NCBI RefSeq assembly: GCF_000519305.1
Contig: NZ_JAFG01000005.1
Location: forward strand, 438,018-502,017
Direction of reading: 5' to 3'
DNA length: 64,000 bases
Source of the DNA: Mesorhizobium ciceri WSM4083
GTDB lineage: Bacteria > Pseudomonadota > Alphaproteobacteria > Rhizobiales > Rhizobiaceae
This document shows, piece after piece, positions 49,398 through 58,511 of this stretch. Both the position numbers and the translations under genes were made by a program. The notes beneath the pieces are model-generated. The model searched no databases and had not been told where the DNA came from. It worked only from the letters and a program-made list of their open reading frames with translations. How positions within the stretch are numbered: the first letter of the stretch is position 1; the number at the start of each line of letters is the position of its first letter.

Positions 49398-50336
49398 TCA
49401 AGCCGCCAGTTTGGTCCGCGCCGGCAAGAACGGGATTCGGCGGCGTGGCAAAGCTGGCGCCAGGTCGAACACGCCGCGATAGAGGCGGTCGAGCAAGGCC
49501 TTGCGGTCGCGCAATGGCTCCAGCTCATTCCAGCTCAGCACATCGCCGACGCGGACGTCGATCGCCTTGCCGGACAGCCGCGCGAATTCATGGATGAGCA
49601 GCGACGTACGCAGCGTCAGCGAGGCCTTGCCGACGAATTTCGCCACCCGGCCGTCGCGCTCGGCCATGTTCATCGGCCCGCTGACCAGATGGAACAGCCT
49701 GCCGTTCTGCCCGGAAAAATGCATCGGAATGACCGACGCCCTGGCGTCCTGGACGAGACGGGCCGGAAACATCTTCCAAGGCAGATCGCGCGCCCGGCCA
49801 AAACCTTTTGGCGCGGTGGCTACACCGCCGGCCGGAAACACCACGATGGTGACGCCCTCCTTCAACAGCCGCACCGCCTCATGGCGCACGGCCATGTTGT
49901 TCTTCAGCGCGTCCTTGGTCTCGGAAAAGTCGATCGGCAGCGAATAGGGCTCCATCTCGCGGATTTTGAGCAGATCCTTGTGGATCATCACCCGGAACGG
50001 TCGTCCGAGCTGCTCGGCCAGCGACAGCACGGCGATGCCGTCGCCGATGCCGAACGGATGATTGGCGACGATCACCAGCGGCGCGTCAGGCAATTGCGCG
50101 GGCGGCCATTGATCCGATGTCCGCACGCGGACATCGATCAGATCGAGCATACGGCTAAACACGCGTTCGCCTGTCGGCACGACCTGGCGGCGCCAGAAAT
50201 CATAAAGTGCTGTGTAGCGGTCGCGGCCCGACAGGCCTTCGACCGAATGAATGAACCAGCGCGCCAGCGCCGGCTGGCGCGGATTGGCATAGGAAAGCTC
50301 GGGAAAGGGTCGTTCGCGCGATTTCAGCTTGAGCAT
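49398..50336 (-). CDS. lysophospholipid acyltransferase family protein
   Basis: The 312-residue protein has a PlsC-type acyltransferase domain. The catalytic block is ANHPFGIGDG, an H-x5-D form seen in hemolysin-like acyltransferases rather than the usual H-x4-D. A later FPAGGVATAPKGFG block replaces the FPEG motif. It is expected at the inner membrane and could acylate a lysolipid or make an ornithine-lipid-type product; the acceptor is not known. It follows thrS by 84 bp on the same strand. Confidence 0.84.
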   Translation of the reverse strand: MLKLKSRERPFPELSYANPRQPALARWFIHSVEGLSGRDRYTALYDFWRRQVVPTGERVFSRMLDLIDVRVRTSDQWPPAQLPDAPLVIVANHPFGIGDGIAVLSLAEQLGRPFRVMIHKDLLKIREMEPYSLPIDFSETKDALKNNMAVRHEAVRLLKEGVTIVVFPAGGVATAPKGFGRARDLPWKMFPARLVQDARASVIPMHFSGQNGRLFHLVSGPMNMAERDGRVAKFVGKASLTLRTSLLIHEFARLSGKAIDVRVGDVLSWNELEPLRDRKALLDRLYRGVFDLAPALPRRRIPFLPARTKLAA

Positions 50337-50420
50337 AGGGGCTCGCTACAAGGTCGGCGTGACAGGGATATGAAAATGGCGGTGGATCGCTCCACCGCCA
50401 TTCGGTCGAAACTATGCCAA

Positions 50421-52397
50421 TCAGGCCGCGCGTTTGCGCCGGCGGTCGGGTGTAACAGCTTCCTCGGCCAATTGCGCGATCGCCTGGTCGAGGCCAAGCG
50501 ATTCCTGGTCGCGCGAGCCCAGCCGGCGCATGTTGACGGTCTGCTCTTCCGCCTCGCGCTTGCCGCAGACGAGGATGACCGGAACCTTGGCTAGGCTGTG
50601 CTCGCGGACCTTGTAGTTGATCTTCTCGTTGCGCAGATCCGCTTCCGCCAACAGCCCTGCGGCCTTCAGCTTTGCCACCACCTCGGTCGCATAGCCGTCG
50701 GCATCCGACGTGATCGTCGCCACCACCACCTGCAGCGGCGCGAACCACAGCGGGAAATGGCCGGAATAGTTCTCGATCAGGATGCCGAGGAAGCGCTCCA
50801 TCGAGCCGCAGATGGCGCGGTGCACCATCACTGGCTGCTTCTTCTCGGAATCGGAGCCGATATAGAAGGCGCCAAACCGTTCCGGCAGGTTGAAGTCGAC
50901 CTGCGTCGTGCCGCACTGCCATTCGCGGCCGATGGCATCCTTGAGCACATATTCGAATTTCGGTCCGTAGAAGGCGCCCTCGCCCGGATTGATCGAGGTC
51001 TTGATGCGATTGCCGGACCGTGTCCTGATCGTCTCCAGCACGCTCCCCATGATCGCCTCGGCATGATCCCAGGCTTCGTCGGTGCCGACGCGTTTGTCGG
51101 GCCGCGTCGAAAGCTTGACGCTGATTTCGTCAAAACCGAAATCAGCATAGGTCGAGAGGATCAAGTCGTTGATGCGCAGGCACTCCGCGGCCAGCTGCTC
51201 CTCGGTGCAGAAGATGTGCGCATCGTCCTGCGTGAAGCCGCGAACGCGCATGAGCCCGTGCAGCGCGCCCGACGGCTCGTAGCGATGCACATTGCCGAAT
51301 TCCGCAAGTTTGACAGGCAGATCGCGATATGACTTCAACCCATGCTTGAAAATCTGCACATGGCCCGGACAGTTCATCGGCTTCAGCGCGAAGACCCGAT
51401 CGTCATCGGTATCGTCGCCGGCTACCGTCACCTTGAACATGGCGTCGCGATACCAACCCCAATGGCCTGACGTCTCCCACAGGCTCTTGTCGAGCACCTG
51501 CGGCGCGTTGACCTCCTGATAGCCCTGCTCGTCGAGGCGGCGGCGCATGTAGTTGACCAGGTTCTGGAATATCTTCCAGCCCTTGGCGTGCCAGAAGACG
51601 ACGCCCGGTCCCTCTTCCTGGAAATGGAACAGGTCCATCTCGCGGCCGATCTTCCTGTGGTCGCGCTTCTCGGCCTCCTCGAGCATCATCTGGTAGGCTT
51701 CGAGCTGCGCCTGATCAGCCCAGGCCGTACCGTAGATGCGGGTCAGCATCGGGTTGTTCGAATCGCCGCGCCAATAGGCGCCGGCCACCTTCATCAGTTT
51801 GAAGGCATTGCCGATCTGCCCGGTCGAGGCCATGTGCGGGCCACGGCAGAGGTCGAACCAGTCGCCCTGCGCATAGATCTTGAGATCCTGATCCTCGGGA
51901 ATGGCGTCGATCAGCTCCAGCTTGTAGCGCTCGCCCTTGTCGGCAAACACTTTTTTCGCCTTGTCGCGCGACCAGACTTGCTTGGTGAACGGCTTGTTGC
52001 GCGCGATGATTTCGCGCATCTTCTTCTCGATCACCGGAAAATCGTCGGGCGTAAACGGCTCGTTGCGGGCGAAATCGTAGTAGAAGCCGTTCTCGATCAC
52101 CGGCCCGATGGTCACCTGCGTTCCCGGCCACAATTCCTGCACGGCTTCCGCCAGCACATGGGCCGCGTCGTGGCGGATCAGCTCCAGCGCGCGCGGGTCG
52201 TCGCGGGTGACGATCTCGACCTTGCCGGACTTGCCGAGCGGATCGCTGAGATCGCGAACGGTGCCGTCGATCGCATATGCGACCGCCTTCTTGGCCAGCG
52301 ATTTCGAGATCGATTCGGCGAGGCCAGCACCGGTCATCGCCGCGTCGTATTCGCGGACGGAGCCATCGGGAAATGTCAGGGAAACGGAATTCAGCAT
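50421..52397 (-). CDS. thrS: threonyl-tRNA synthetase
   Basis: The 658-residue enzyme has an N-terminal TGS domain (about 1-65), the editing domain, a class II catalytic core with [14 protein letters not shown] and [17 protein letters not shown], and a C-terminal anticodon domain. These give the full bacterial ThrRS layout. AGGAG lies seven bases before the ATG at 52397. The 176 bp upstream carry a hairpin repeat but no T-box. Confidence 0.97.
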   Translation of the reverse strand: MLNSVSLTFPDGSVREYDAAMTGAGLAESISKSLAKKAVAYAIDGTVRDLSDPLGKSGKVEIVTRDDPRALELIRHDAAHVLAEAVQELWPGTQVTIGPVIENGFYYDFARNEPFTPDDFPVIEKKMREIIARNKPFTKQVWSRDKAKKVFADKGERYKLELIDAIPEDQDLKIYAQGDWFDLCRGPHMASTGQIGNAFKLMKVAGAYWRGDSNNPMLTRIYGTAWADQAQLEAYQMMLEEAEKRDHRKIGREMDLFHFQEEGPGVVFWHAKGWKIFQNLVNYMRRRLDEQGYQEVNAPQVLDKSLWETSGHWGWYRDAMFKVTVAGDDTDDDRVFALKPMNCPGHVQIFKHGLKSYRDLPVKLAEFGNVHRYEPSGALHGLMRVRGFTQDDAHIFCTEEQLAAECLRINDLILSTYADFGFDEISVKLSTRPDKRVGTDEAWDHAEAIMGSVLETIRTRSGNRIKTSINPGEGAFYGPKFEYVLKDAIGREWQCGTTQVDFNLPERFGAFYIGSDSEKKQPVMVHRAICGSMERFLGILIENYSGHFPLWFAPLQVVVATITSDADGYATEVVAKLKAAGLLAEADLRNEKINYKVREHSLAKVPVILVCGKREAEEQTVNMRRLGSRDQESLGLDQAIAQLAEEAVTPDRRRKRAA

Positions 52398-52441
52398 GTA
52401 TATCTCCTATCCAGTCCCGCAAACGAGCGCGGGTGGTTGAA

Positions 52442-52490
52442 ATGCATGTCGCCCAAAAGTGTATGGCGGTTTTGGGGTTACGGCATGCAT
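52442..52490. repeat. dispersed hairpin repeat, copy 3
   Basis: The 49-bp core runs from ATGCATGTCGCCC to CGGCATGCAT with an inner CCAAAA/TTTTGG pair. It has nearly perfect inverted ends and is related to the copies at 4852, 23657 and 60331. It lies 45 bp upstream of thrS, so it may be in that mRNA leader. Confidence 0.82.
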
Positions 52491-52573
52491 AGGGAAAAGC
52501 CGGATGCGTCCGGCAGCGGCTGTCTTTTATGGACAGATTCCGCCGCCGTAAAGCCCGGCTCAAATGTCAGCGT

Positions 52574-53401
52574 TCATTTGATGAGGAGCGGCAGATCCTT
52601 CAGGAACGCAGCCCGGGTCTTGAGGCCCTTTGGCATGTCGGTGCGGTTGGTGTCGACGACAAGCCGCGCAAAGACGATCTGGCGGCCATCCTTTTGCGCC
52701 CAGCCGACGAACCAGCCAAGCGAGCGCTTGTCCTGAACCTTGTCAGCGTCGTTGCGCAGCCTGGTGCTTCCGGTCTTGCCTTGCACCGTCCAACCTCCGG
52801 CCTGGAAGGTCGGGATGATGGCTGATGTCATGTCGTAGGCCCTGGCCGAGACAGGCAGCTTGCGGGCCAGCAGCTTGCGCAGGAATTCGACCTGCTCGAT
52901 CGGCGTGATCTTGAGCGAGGAATTCACCCAGGACTTGGTCAAACCATCATTCTTGCCGGGATTGCCGGAAACATCGGCGTTGCCGTAGTCGAATTTCGAG
53001 ACATAACCGGCAAAACTTTCAGACCCAAGCCGGCGGGTGATTTCCCGGGAAAACCACAGGATCGAATCCCGCTCCCAGACCATCGGATCGACGGTCTTCT
53101 GATCCCGCTTCACCGCGTTGAATTCAGGCTTGTAATCCCAGCTTGGCGTGTGCTCGTCGCTCAGGATCCCGCTGTCATAGCCGATCAGCGACAGCGGCAC
53201 CTTGAACGTCGATGCCGGGCTGAACCGCTGGTCGCACACTCCGTCCTGGTAAAGCGTCTTGCCTGTCGCCGCATCGGCGATCAGCGTGCACTGCACGTCC
53301 CCAAGCGGCGCCGATTGCGCGCGCAGCGGAAATCCCAGCAGCCAAGCGAGCAGGAACAGTATCCCGGCAAAGATGAAGGGAAGACGGTCGAAATTGCGCA
53401 T
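52574..53401 (-). CDS. class D (OXA-type) beta-lactamase
   Basis: The 275-residue protein has a signal peptide (about 1-30) and the class D active-site set. The nucleophile Ser64 and the carboxylatable Lys67 are in PASTFKV. The YGN box is at 139-141, the omega-loop tryptophan is Trp158, and KTG is at 209-211. The S-x-V motif is S-I-L here. These enzymes hydrolyse penicillins. Only this gene is present, with no mobile element or resistance cassette around it, so it is probably a native chromosomal enzyme. The ATG at 53401 was chosen over a longer frame to 53602. Confidence 0.9.
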   Translation of the reverse strand: MRNFDRLPFIFAGILFLLAWLLGFPLRAQSAPLGDVQCTLIADAATGKTLYQDGVCDQRFSPASTFKVPLSLIGYDSGILSDEHTPSWDYKPEFNAVKRDQKTVDPMVWERDSILWFSREITRRLGSESFAGYVSKFDYGNADVSGNPGKNDGLTKSWVNSSLKITPIEQVEFLRKLLARKLPVSARAYDMTSAIIPTFQAGGWTVQGKTGSTRLRNDADKVQDKRSLGWFVGWAQKDGRQIVFARLVVDTNRTDMPKGLKTRAAFLKDLPLLIK

Positions 53402-53537
53402 TTTCTGCTCGCTCCAGAACGGGGTTCGCGAGCGGCTTAGCGGGGTCTCTTGTCTCGATTTTGTCTCAAATGCGCAGTCTTTGTGCAGGCTGTTGTTAAC
53501 CCTACCGAATCGTAAACCTCCTATTCTCCCGGGGCCA

Positions 53538-53912
53538 TCATTCCTGTGCTTCGAAGCGCTTGCTGCCAATCCGCCAGTACCGCCACGGCGTAAACCAGAC
53601 ATAACGATCCGCCAGCACCTCCGGCACGAGGTCTATGCCATGCGTGCCGAATGGCCCGCAGCGCAGCACGCGGAAGAATCCCATCCAGCCGCCGGCCCAC
53701 AGGCCATGGCGGGCGATCGCCTCATGCGCATATTCCGAACAGGTCGGCAGATGCCGGCAGGAGTTGCCGACAAAGCCCGACAGAGTCAGCTGGTAGAGGC
53801 GCACGAGCGACGTGCCGAGAAGACGGCCTGGCGTCTTGCGCCATGGACCGGGCCAGTTGCGGCCGCGTTTTTGCGACCCGACGATATGCGCATGCCGATG
53901 CTGGTCGCGCAC
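53538..53912 (-). CDS. yidD: YidD membrane protein insertion efficiency factor
   Basis: The 124-residue protein has the YidD signature CRHLPTCSEYAHEAIARHG followed by CGPFGTHGID near the end, and an N-terminal amphipathic stretch. YidD aids YidC-dependent insertion of inner-membrane proteins. The start is a GTG at 53912 with GGAG seven bases upstream. It is not in the usual rnpA-yidC neighbourhood in this window, as seen in many rhizobia. Confidence 0.88.
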   Translation of the reverse strand: MRDQHRHAHIVGSQKRGRNWPGPWRKTPGRLLGTSLVRLYQLTLSGFVGNSCRHLPTCSEYAHEAIARHGLWAGGWMGFFRVLRCGPFGTHGIDLVPEVLADRYVWFTPWRYWRIGSKRFEAQE

Positions 53913-53996
53913 CGCAGTCTCCGTATCGCGTTTCCCACGCGATAGATGTGGACTTCTGCTGGAGAACGCAATCCCGCTCCTTGCACGGCCCCACCG

Positions 53997-54155
53997 TCAC
54001 GGACGGGAACGGCGAAACGGCTGCCAGCCAGCCGAAGCCAGCCACCGGCCACGACTGGTCGGCTCTTCGTAACACTTTTCATGCTGTCTTCTGTCACGCC
54101 ATTGAAACGTTGCGATCCGCATGACATCGCCAAAGATGCTCAGCAACTGGATCAT
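53997..54155 (-). CDS. very small ORF, 52 aa, opposite the LysR gene
   Basis: A 53-codon frame starts with ATG at 54155, has an excellent AAGGAG site seven bases upstream, and ends with TGA at 53997. The product begins MIQLLSIFGDVM and has a basic, Trp- and Arg-rich C-terminus. I recognise no family; it does not match the DUF1127 motif despite similar size and setting. A TATACT -10-like box (54208-54213, minus strand) and a LysR-type dyad at 54227 lie upstream. Confidence 0.5.
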   Translation of the reverse strand: MIQLLSIFGDVMRIATFQWRDRRQHEKCYEEPTSRGRWLASAGWQPFRRSRP

Positions 54156-54226
54156 GATCGGTCTCCTTTGGAGCGATTAGACGGCCGCTGGCCTTCGCCT
54201 TCAAACGAGTATAATTTCCACTTCGG

Positions 54227-54241
54227 ATAATCCTGGGTTAT
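54227..54241. promoter_or_regulatory. putative LysR-type box
   Basis: ATAATCCTGGGTTAT has ATAA and TTAT arms around seven bases and satisfies T-N11-A, the minimal LysR-type recognition pattern. It lies six bases before the LysR start and behind the small divergent ORF. The motif is short and could arise by chance. Confidence 0.42.
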
Positions 54242-54246
54242 GCGAA

Positions 54247-55164
54247 ATGAAGCGTGGGCGCCTGCCGCTGACGGCATTGAGGAGCTTCGAGGCGGCGGGC
54301 CGGCATCTGAGCTTCAGCCGGGCCGCCGAGGAGCTTTTCGTCTCACAGGCGGCGATCAGCCGGCAGATCCGGGAGCTCGAAACCTTCCTGCGCCAACCCT
54401 TGTTCGAACGTCACCATCGCCGGGTCGAGCTGACGGATGCGGGCCGGCGCCTGCTGGATCAGCTTGTCAGAAGTTTCGACGCCATCGACACCTTGCTTGG
54501 GGATCTGGTGGCGACACCGGCGCAGTCCGTGGTGCGCGTCAGTGTCGAGCCGTCGCTTGCATCCGTGTGGCTGGTTCCCCGGCTCAACCGGTTTCGCCAA
54601 TTGCGGCCCGATATCGACGTCTCGCTCGAGGTCGATCCAAGGCTGATCGAGTTCCGCAGCGATCAGCCGGAGCTTGCCTTGCGCTTCAGCACACATGTCA
54701 CCGCGTGGCCGCGCAGCCAGGCTGAGCGGCTTGCCTCGACGGTCGATTCGCCGGTCCTGTCGCCGGCGCTGCTTGCTTCTGGCCCCGCCCTCAGGAAGCC
54801 GATCGATCTTGGCCGCTACACGCTTCTGCACGAGGAGAACCGTCAAGGCTGGGCGCGCTGGTTCGAAGCGGCCGGCGTGCCCGCCGACGCCATACCCGCG
54901 CGCGGTCCGATGCTGGCGGATGCGTCGCTTTCAAAGCAGGCCGCCTTGCTCGGACATGGCGTGGCATTGGGCGATCTCTTGCAGATCGGCGAGGAAATCG
55001 CATCCGGCGCGCTGGTCAAGCCGTTCGACATCGACCTCGCATCCGGCGCCTATTGGCTGGTGGCCAGAAACTTGCGCGACCTCTCGGAACCGGCCGCCGC
55101 GTTCGCCGACTGGCTCAGAAGCGAATTTGCCGAAAGCAGGCGGGTGCTGGAAGCGCGGGTTTGA
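54247..55164 (+). CDS. LysR family transcriptional regulator (GcvA-like)
   Basis: The 305-residue protein has a LysR helix-turn-helix (about 1-65, with LSFSRAAEELFVSQAAISRQIRELE-type sequence split over residues 20-45). The effector domain has the W-L-x-P-R-L motif typical of GcvA-like members (VWLVPRLNRF). The glycine operon is 30 kb away and has its own riboswitch, so it is not an obvious target. The divergent 52-codon ORF is the likelier neighbour target. The 91 bp between them carry a LysR-type box. Confidence 0.9.
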   Translation: MKRGRLPLTALRSFEAAGRHLSFSRAAEELFVSQAAISRQIRELETFLRQPLFERHHRRVELTDAGRRLLDQLVRSFDAIDTLLGDLVATPAQSVVRVSVEPSLASVWLVPRLNRFRQLRPDIDVSLEVDPRLIEFRSDQPELALRFSTHVTAWPRSQAERLASTVDSPVLSPALLASGPALRKPIDLGRYTLLHEENRQGWARWFEAAGVPADAIPARGPMLADASLSKQAALLGHGVALGDLLQIGEEIASGALVKPFDIDLASGAYWLVARNLRDLSEPAAAFADWLRSEFAESRRVLEARV

Positions 55165-55181
55165 ACCCGGTCGAGCTCCCG

Positions 55182-55628
55182 CTACTTTGTCTTCCTGCTG
55201 TATTTTTCGAAGAGTTTGTCGAGCACGTCCGCCGCCGGAAGCTCGCCCGAGGTGTCTTCTCCCGGATTGAACGTGAGAATGATCTCGCGCCACATATTGT
55301 AGTGGGCAGCATATGATGTCAGCCCGGGAAATGGCGTGCAGCGCATGATTGCCCGAACGGCGGACTCGGCAACCTTGTCAGGCGGCGGCGTCGCAGGACC
55401 GAGGATTTTTGGCGGGCCTGCGAGTGACCCGTCCTTGTTCAGGCTGATCTGAACGCGTGCGATGCTGCGGGTGTTTGCAGGCATGTTCCAACAGTGCTGG
55501 ATTGCCTTCATGAGATATTCGCCGATATCACGCTCGGCCGTTACCTCTGCCCGGCTCGGGGTCCCGCTCAACGCAAGTGAGCCAGCAAGGCTCCCGGCAA
55601 ACACCAGGCTTTGATGGCCAAATCCCAA
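55182..55628 (-). CDS. TonB/TolA C-terminal-like exported protein
   Basis: The 148-residue protein has a signal peptide (about 1-27) and then a domain like the C-terminus of TolA/TonB. YLMKAIQHCWNMP, VQISLNKDGSLAGPPKIL and AVRAIMRCTPF follow the TolA order, with two cysteines likely to pair. It has no long coiled arm, so it is not a TonB or TolA itself; a periplasmic adaptor role is inference. The start is TTG at 55628, two bases after the preceding stop, suggesting coupled translation. Confidence 0.77.
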   Translation of the reverse strand: MGFGHQSLVFAGSLAGSLALSGTPSRAEVTAERDIGEYLMKAIQHCWNMPANTRSIARVQISLNKDGSLAGPPKILGPATPPPDKVAESAVRAIMRCTPFPGLTSYAAHYNMWREIILTFNPGEDTSGELPAADVLDKLFEKYSRKTK

Positions 55629-55630
55629 GG

Positions 55631-56077
55631 TCAGGCCGCTTCTTCGGCGCGCTTCTTCTCGATCTGGCCGATCGCGTCGACCACGGCATCGAAAGTCAGC
55701 ATGGTCGAAGCGTGACGCGCCTTGTAGTCGCGCACCGGCTCCAAATATCTGAGATCCGCAAAGCGGCCGTCCGGCGGGGCGCCATTTTCCTTGAGCATCT
55801 TCAGCATGGTGTCGCGCACCGCGCGCAATTCCTCGGCACTCGCGCCGACGACATGCTGCGCCATGATCGATGACGACGCCTGGCCGAGCGCGCAGGCCTT
55901 CACGTCATGGGCAAAGTCCGTGACCACGCCGTCCTGCATCTTGAGGTCGACGGTGACGGTCGAGCCGCACAGCTTGGAATGCGCCTTGGCGGTCGCGTCG
56001 GGATGATCGAGGCGGCCGATGCGGGCGATATTTCCGGCGAAGCCGAGAATTTTCGCATTGTAGACGTCGTTTATCAT
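55631..56077 (-). CDS. iron-sulfur cluster assembly scaffold (NifU/IscU-like)
   Basis: The 148-residue protein has the NifU N-terminal fold. SKLCGSTV contains Cys37 and KACALGQASSSIM contains Cys62. The third ligand position of IscU/SufU appears replaced: the aligned region is YKARHASTML (residues 118-127), and the protein has only two cysteines. It is upstream of the TonB-like gene and divergent from folE, a place I associate with rhizobial genomes. Scaffold function is likely but altered. The ATG at 56077 (MINDVYNA) is preferred to 56101. Confidence 0.85.
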   Translation of the reverse strand: MINDVYNAKILGFAGNIARIGRLDHPDATAKAHSKLCGSTVTVDLKMQDGVVTDFAHDVKACALGQASSSIMAQHVVGASAEELRAVRDTMLKMLKENGAPPDGRFADLRYLEPVRDYKARHASTMLTFDAVVDAIGQIEKKRAEEAA

Positions 56078-56316
56078 TATTTTCCAATCCGTCGCCGTCA
56101 AGCGAACAGCGATTGCCGCTGTCGTGTCTTCCTTTCGCTCGTCACGATCTTATATAATGCTGGCAGTCCGGTATCGACAAGACAACGAAAGCCAGTGTCC
56201 TTGCCGGGAAGTTCACGCCGCTTACGGGGCTGGAAACGGGGCGAGTTTCCGACACCGAAAGGTCGTGGTCCGTTCAACTCGTTCCTCCGCCGAGAGGGAC
56301 TACGGGAGACGCCTTT

Positions 56317-56952
56317 ATGGATGCCGTCATCAAGAAGCTCATGCCACAGTCAGCCTATATGGAAAAGCCGGTCACCGACCGGCCAAGCGAAGCCGAAGTC
56401 GAAGCCGCCGTGCGCACTCTATTGCGCTGGACCGGTGACAATCCGGACCGCGAAGGGCTGGTCGACACGCCGAAGCGGGTGGCCAAGGCCTATCGCGAAA
56501 TGTTCGGCGGCTACGACATGTGCCCGGCGGACGAGCTCGGCCGCACCTTCGAGGAGGTCGCCGGCTACGACGACCTGGTCATCGTCAAGGACATAACATT
56601 CCATTCGCATTGCGAGCACCACATGGTGCCGATCATCGGCAAGGCGCATGTCGGCTATCTGCCGGATGGCAAGGTTGTCGGCCTGTCCAAGATCGCCCGC
56701 GTGGTCGATATCTTCGCCCACCGCCTGCAGACCCAGGAGGCGCTGACGGCGCAGATCGCCGGCGTCATCCAGGACGTGCTCAATCCGCGCGGCGTCGCCG
56801 TCATGATCGAGGCCGAGCACATGTGCATGGCCATGCGCGGCATCCGCAAGCAGGGTTCAACCACGCTGACCTCGACCTTCACCGGCGTCTTCAAGGATAC
56901 GCCCGAAGAGCAGGTTCGTTTCGTGACCATGGTGCGTGGCGGCGGGATCTGA
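56317..56952 (+). CDS. folE: GTP cyclohydrolase I
   Basis: The 211-residue enzyme converts GTP to dihydroneopterin triphosphate for folate synthesis. The zinc site is in [17 protein letters not shown] and [17 protein letters not shown], and the C-terminal part contains [18 protein letters not shown] lies upstream of the ATG at 56317. It is 34 bp before hisI on the same strand. Confidence 0.97.
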   Translation: MDAVIKKLMPQSAYMEKPVTDRPSEAEVEAAVRTLLRWTGDNPDREGLVDTPKRVAKAYREMFGGYDMCPADELGRTFEEVAGYDDLVIVKDITFHSHCEHHMVPIIGKAHVGYLPDGKVVGLSKIARVVDIFAHRLQTQEALTAQIAGVIQDVLNPRGVAVMIEAEHMCMAMRGIRKQGSTTLTSTFTGVFKDTPEEQVRFVTMVRGGGI

Positions 56953-56986
56953 ATGGCCCTGCGACTTCGCTAGATAAGGACCGGCG

Positions 56987-57448
56987 ATGTCGGCACTGGA
57001 ATTCCCGAAAGCTTCGTCAGACAAGAAGGCCCTGGAGGAAGGCGCGGTGTTTTCACCACGCTTCGATGCAGCCGGGCTGGTCACGGTCGTCGTGACAGAC
57101 GCCGCGGACGGCATGCTGTTGATGGTTGCGCATATGAATGCGCAAGCACTGGCACTCACACTGGAGACCGGCATCGCCCACTACTGGTCGCGCTCGCGCA
57201 ACGTGCTTTGGAAAAAGGGCGAAACATCAGGCAATTTTCAGCATGTCGTCGAGATGCTCACGGATTGTGACCAGGATGCCATATGGTTGCGCGTCAAAGT
57301 GTTGGGCCACGACGCAACCTGTCACACTGGCCGGCGTTCATGTTTTTATCGGACGGTGGGGCTGGTTGATGGCAAGGGGACGCTTGCCGACGACGGCAGC
57401 AAACCGCTGTTCGATGCGGAAAACACGTATCGGAAACCACCAGCTTGA
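56987..57448 (+). CDS. hisI: phosphoribosyl-AMP cyclohydrolase
   Basis: The 153-residue enzyme carries out the third step of histidine synthesis. The metal site is visible in [11 protein letters not shown] and [15 protein letters not shown], and [18 protein letters not shown] is the family signature. AAGGACCGGCG precedes the ATG. The N-terminus is about 30 residues longer than the minimal enzyme. The PRA-PP pyrophosphohydrolase (hisE) is not fused and is absent from the window. Confidence 0.96.
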   Translation: MSALEFPKASSDKKALEEGAVFSPRFDAAGLVTVVVTDAADGMLLMVAHMNAQALALTLETGIAHYWSRSRNVLWKKGETSGNFQHVVEMLTDCDQDAIWLRVKVLGHDATCHTGRRSCFYRTVGLVDGKGTLADDGSKPLFDAENTYRKPPA

Positions 57449-57532
57449 ACCTTCTGCCTGACACCAACCACATAGATTCATCATTTCGATACGGCCCGCT
57501 CGTATAGTGGCCGTGGGACAAGGGAGATCATG

Positions 57533-58504
57533 ATGCTCGAGTGGGCGTCATTGCGTAACAGACCAGATGTCAGGGAGGCCAACGGCCTGTCCTCGTCAGG
57601 CGGCGCGTCCGAAACGAACTCCCAGAAGAAAACAGGCATTTCACTCGCCTTGGGTGGCGGTTGCGCCCGCGGCTGGGCGCATATCGGCGTGCTGCGCGCG
57701 CTCGACGAAGCCGGCATCGAAGTGTCGATGATCGCCGGCACCTCGATCGGCGCGTTGGTCGGCGGCTGCTATCTCGCCGGCAAACTGGACGAACTCGAAG
57801 AATTCGCCCGCAGCCTGACCAAGCGCCGCATTTTCGGCCTGCTCGATCTCAATTTGCGCGGCAGCGGCCTGTTCGGCGGCATGAAGCTCGATGCAAGGCT
57901 GCGCGAGCACATGGCCGGCATTCGTTTCGAGGACCTAGCCAAGCCGTTCGTCGCGGTCACCTCCGAAATCCGCACCGGCCACGAAATCTGGCTGTCGAGC
58001 GGTTCATTGATCACCGCCATGCGCGCCTCCTATGCGCTTCCCGGCGTGTTCGAGCCGGTGAATTGCAATGGTCGCGTGCTGGTCGACGGCGCACTGGTCA
58101 ACCCGGTGCCGGTTTCGGTCTGCCGGGCCTACGAGCAACCGCTCGTCGTGGCGGTCAACCTTCACTATGATCTGTTCGGCCGTGCCGCCGTCATCAAGCA
58201 CAGCGCCGGCGAACTGGTCATCGAAAAGGACGCACCAAGGCCCGGCAAGGTCGACGCCGAACACCAGTCGCACCAGACCCGGCTCGGCATCACCGGCGTC
58301 ATGGTCGAGGCCTTCAACATCATTCAGGACCGCATTTCGCGCGCCAGGCTTGCCGGCGACCCGCCCGATATGTCGCTGCAGCCGAAGCTCAGCCATATCG
58401 GCCTGACCGAATTCCACCGCGCCGACGAAGCGATCAACCTCGGCTATCAGGCGACAATGGCGCAGATCGGCGAACTGACCCGGCTGCAGACCGTTCTCGC
58501 CTGA
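57533..58504 (+). CDS. patatin-like phospholipase (RssA-like)
   Basis: The 323-residue protein has the patatin fold. LALGGGCARGWAHIGVL is the oxyanion loop, the catalytic serine is in IAGTSIGALVGG and the partner aspartate in VDGALVNPVPV. It should hydrolyse lipid acyl chains, perhaps phospholipids. Two ATGs occur at 57530 and 57533; the second gives better spacing from AGGGAG. It is convergent with recJ. Confidence 0.9.
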   Translation: MLEWASLRNRPDVREANGLSSSGGASETNSQKKTGISLALGGGCARGWAHIGVLRALDEAGIEVSMIAGTSIGALVGGCYLAGKLDELEEFARSLTKRRIFGLLDLNLRGSGLFGGMKLDARLREHMAGIRFEDLAKPFVAVTSEIRTGHEIWLSSGSLITAMRASYALPGVFEPVNCNGRVLVDGALVNPVPVSVCRAYEQPLVVAVNLHYDLFGRAAVIKHSAGELVIEKDAPRPGKVDAEHQSHQTRLGITGVMVEAFNIIQDRISRARLAGDPPDMSLQPKLSHIGLTEFHRADEAINLGYQATMAQIGELTRLQTVLA

Positions 58505-58511
58505 TCAAAGC

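Noticed and set aside
53786..54133. Minus-strand ORF of 115 codons upstream of yidD
   Set aside because: It overlaps both the yidD start and the better supported 52-codon ORF, and its translation is low in hydrophobic residues with no motif.
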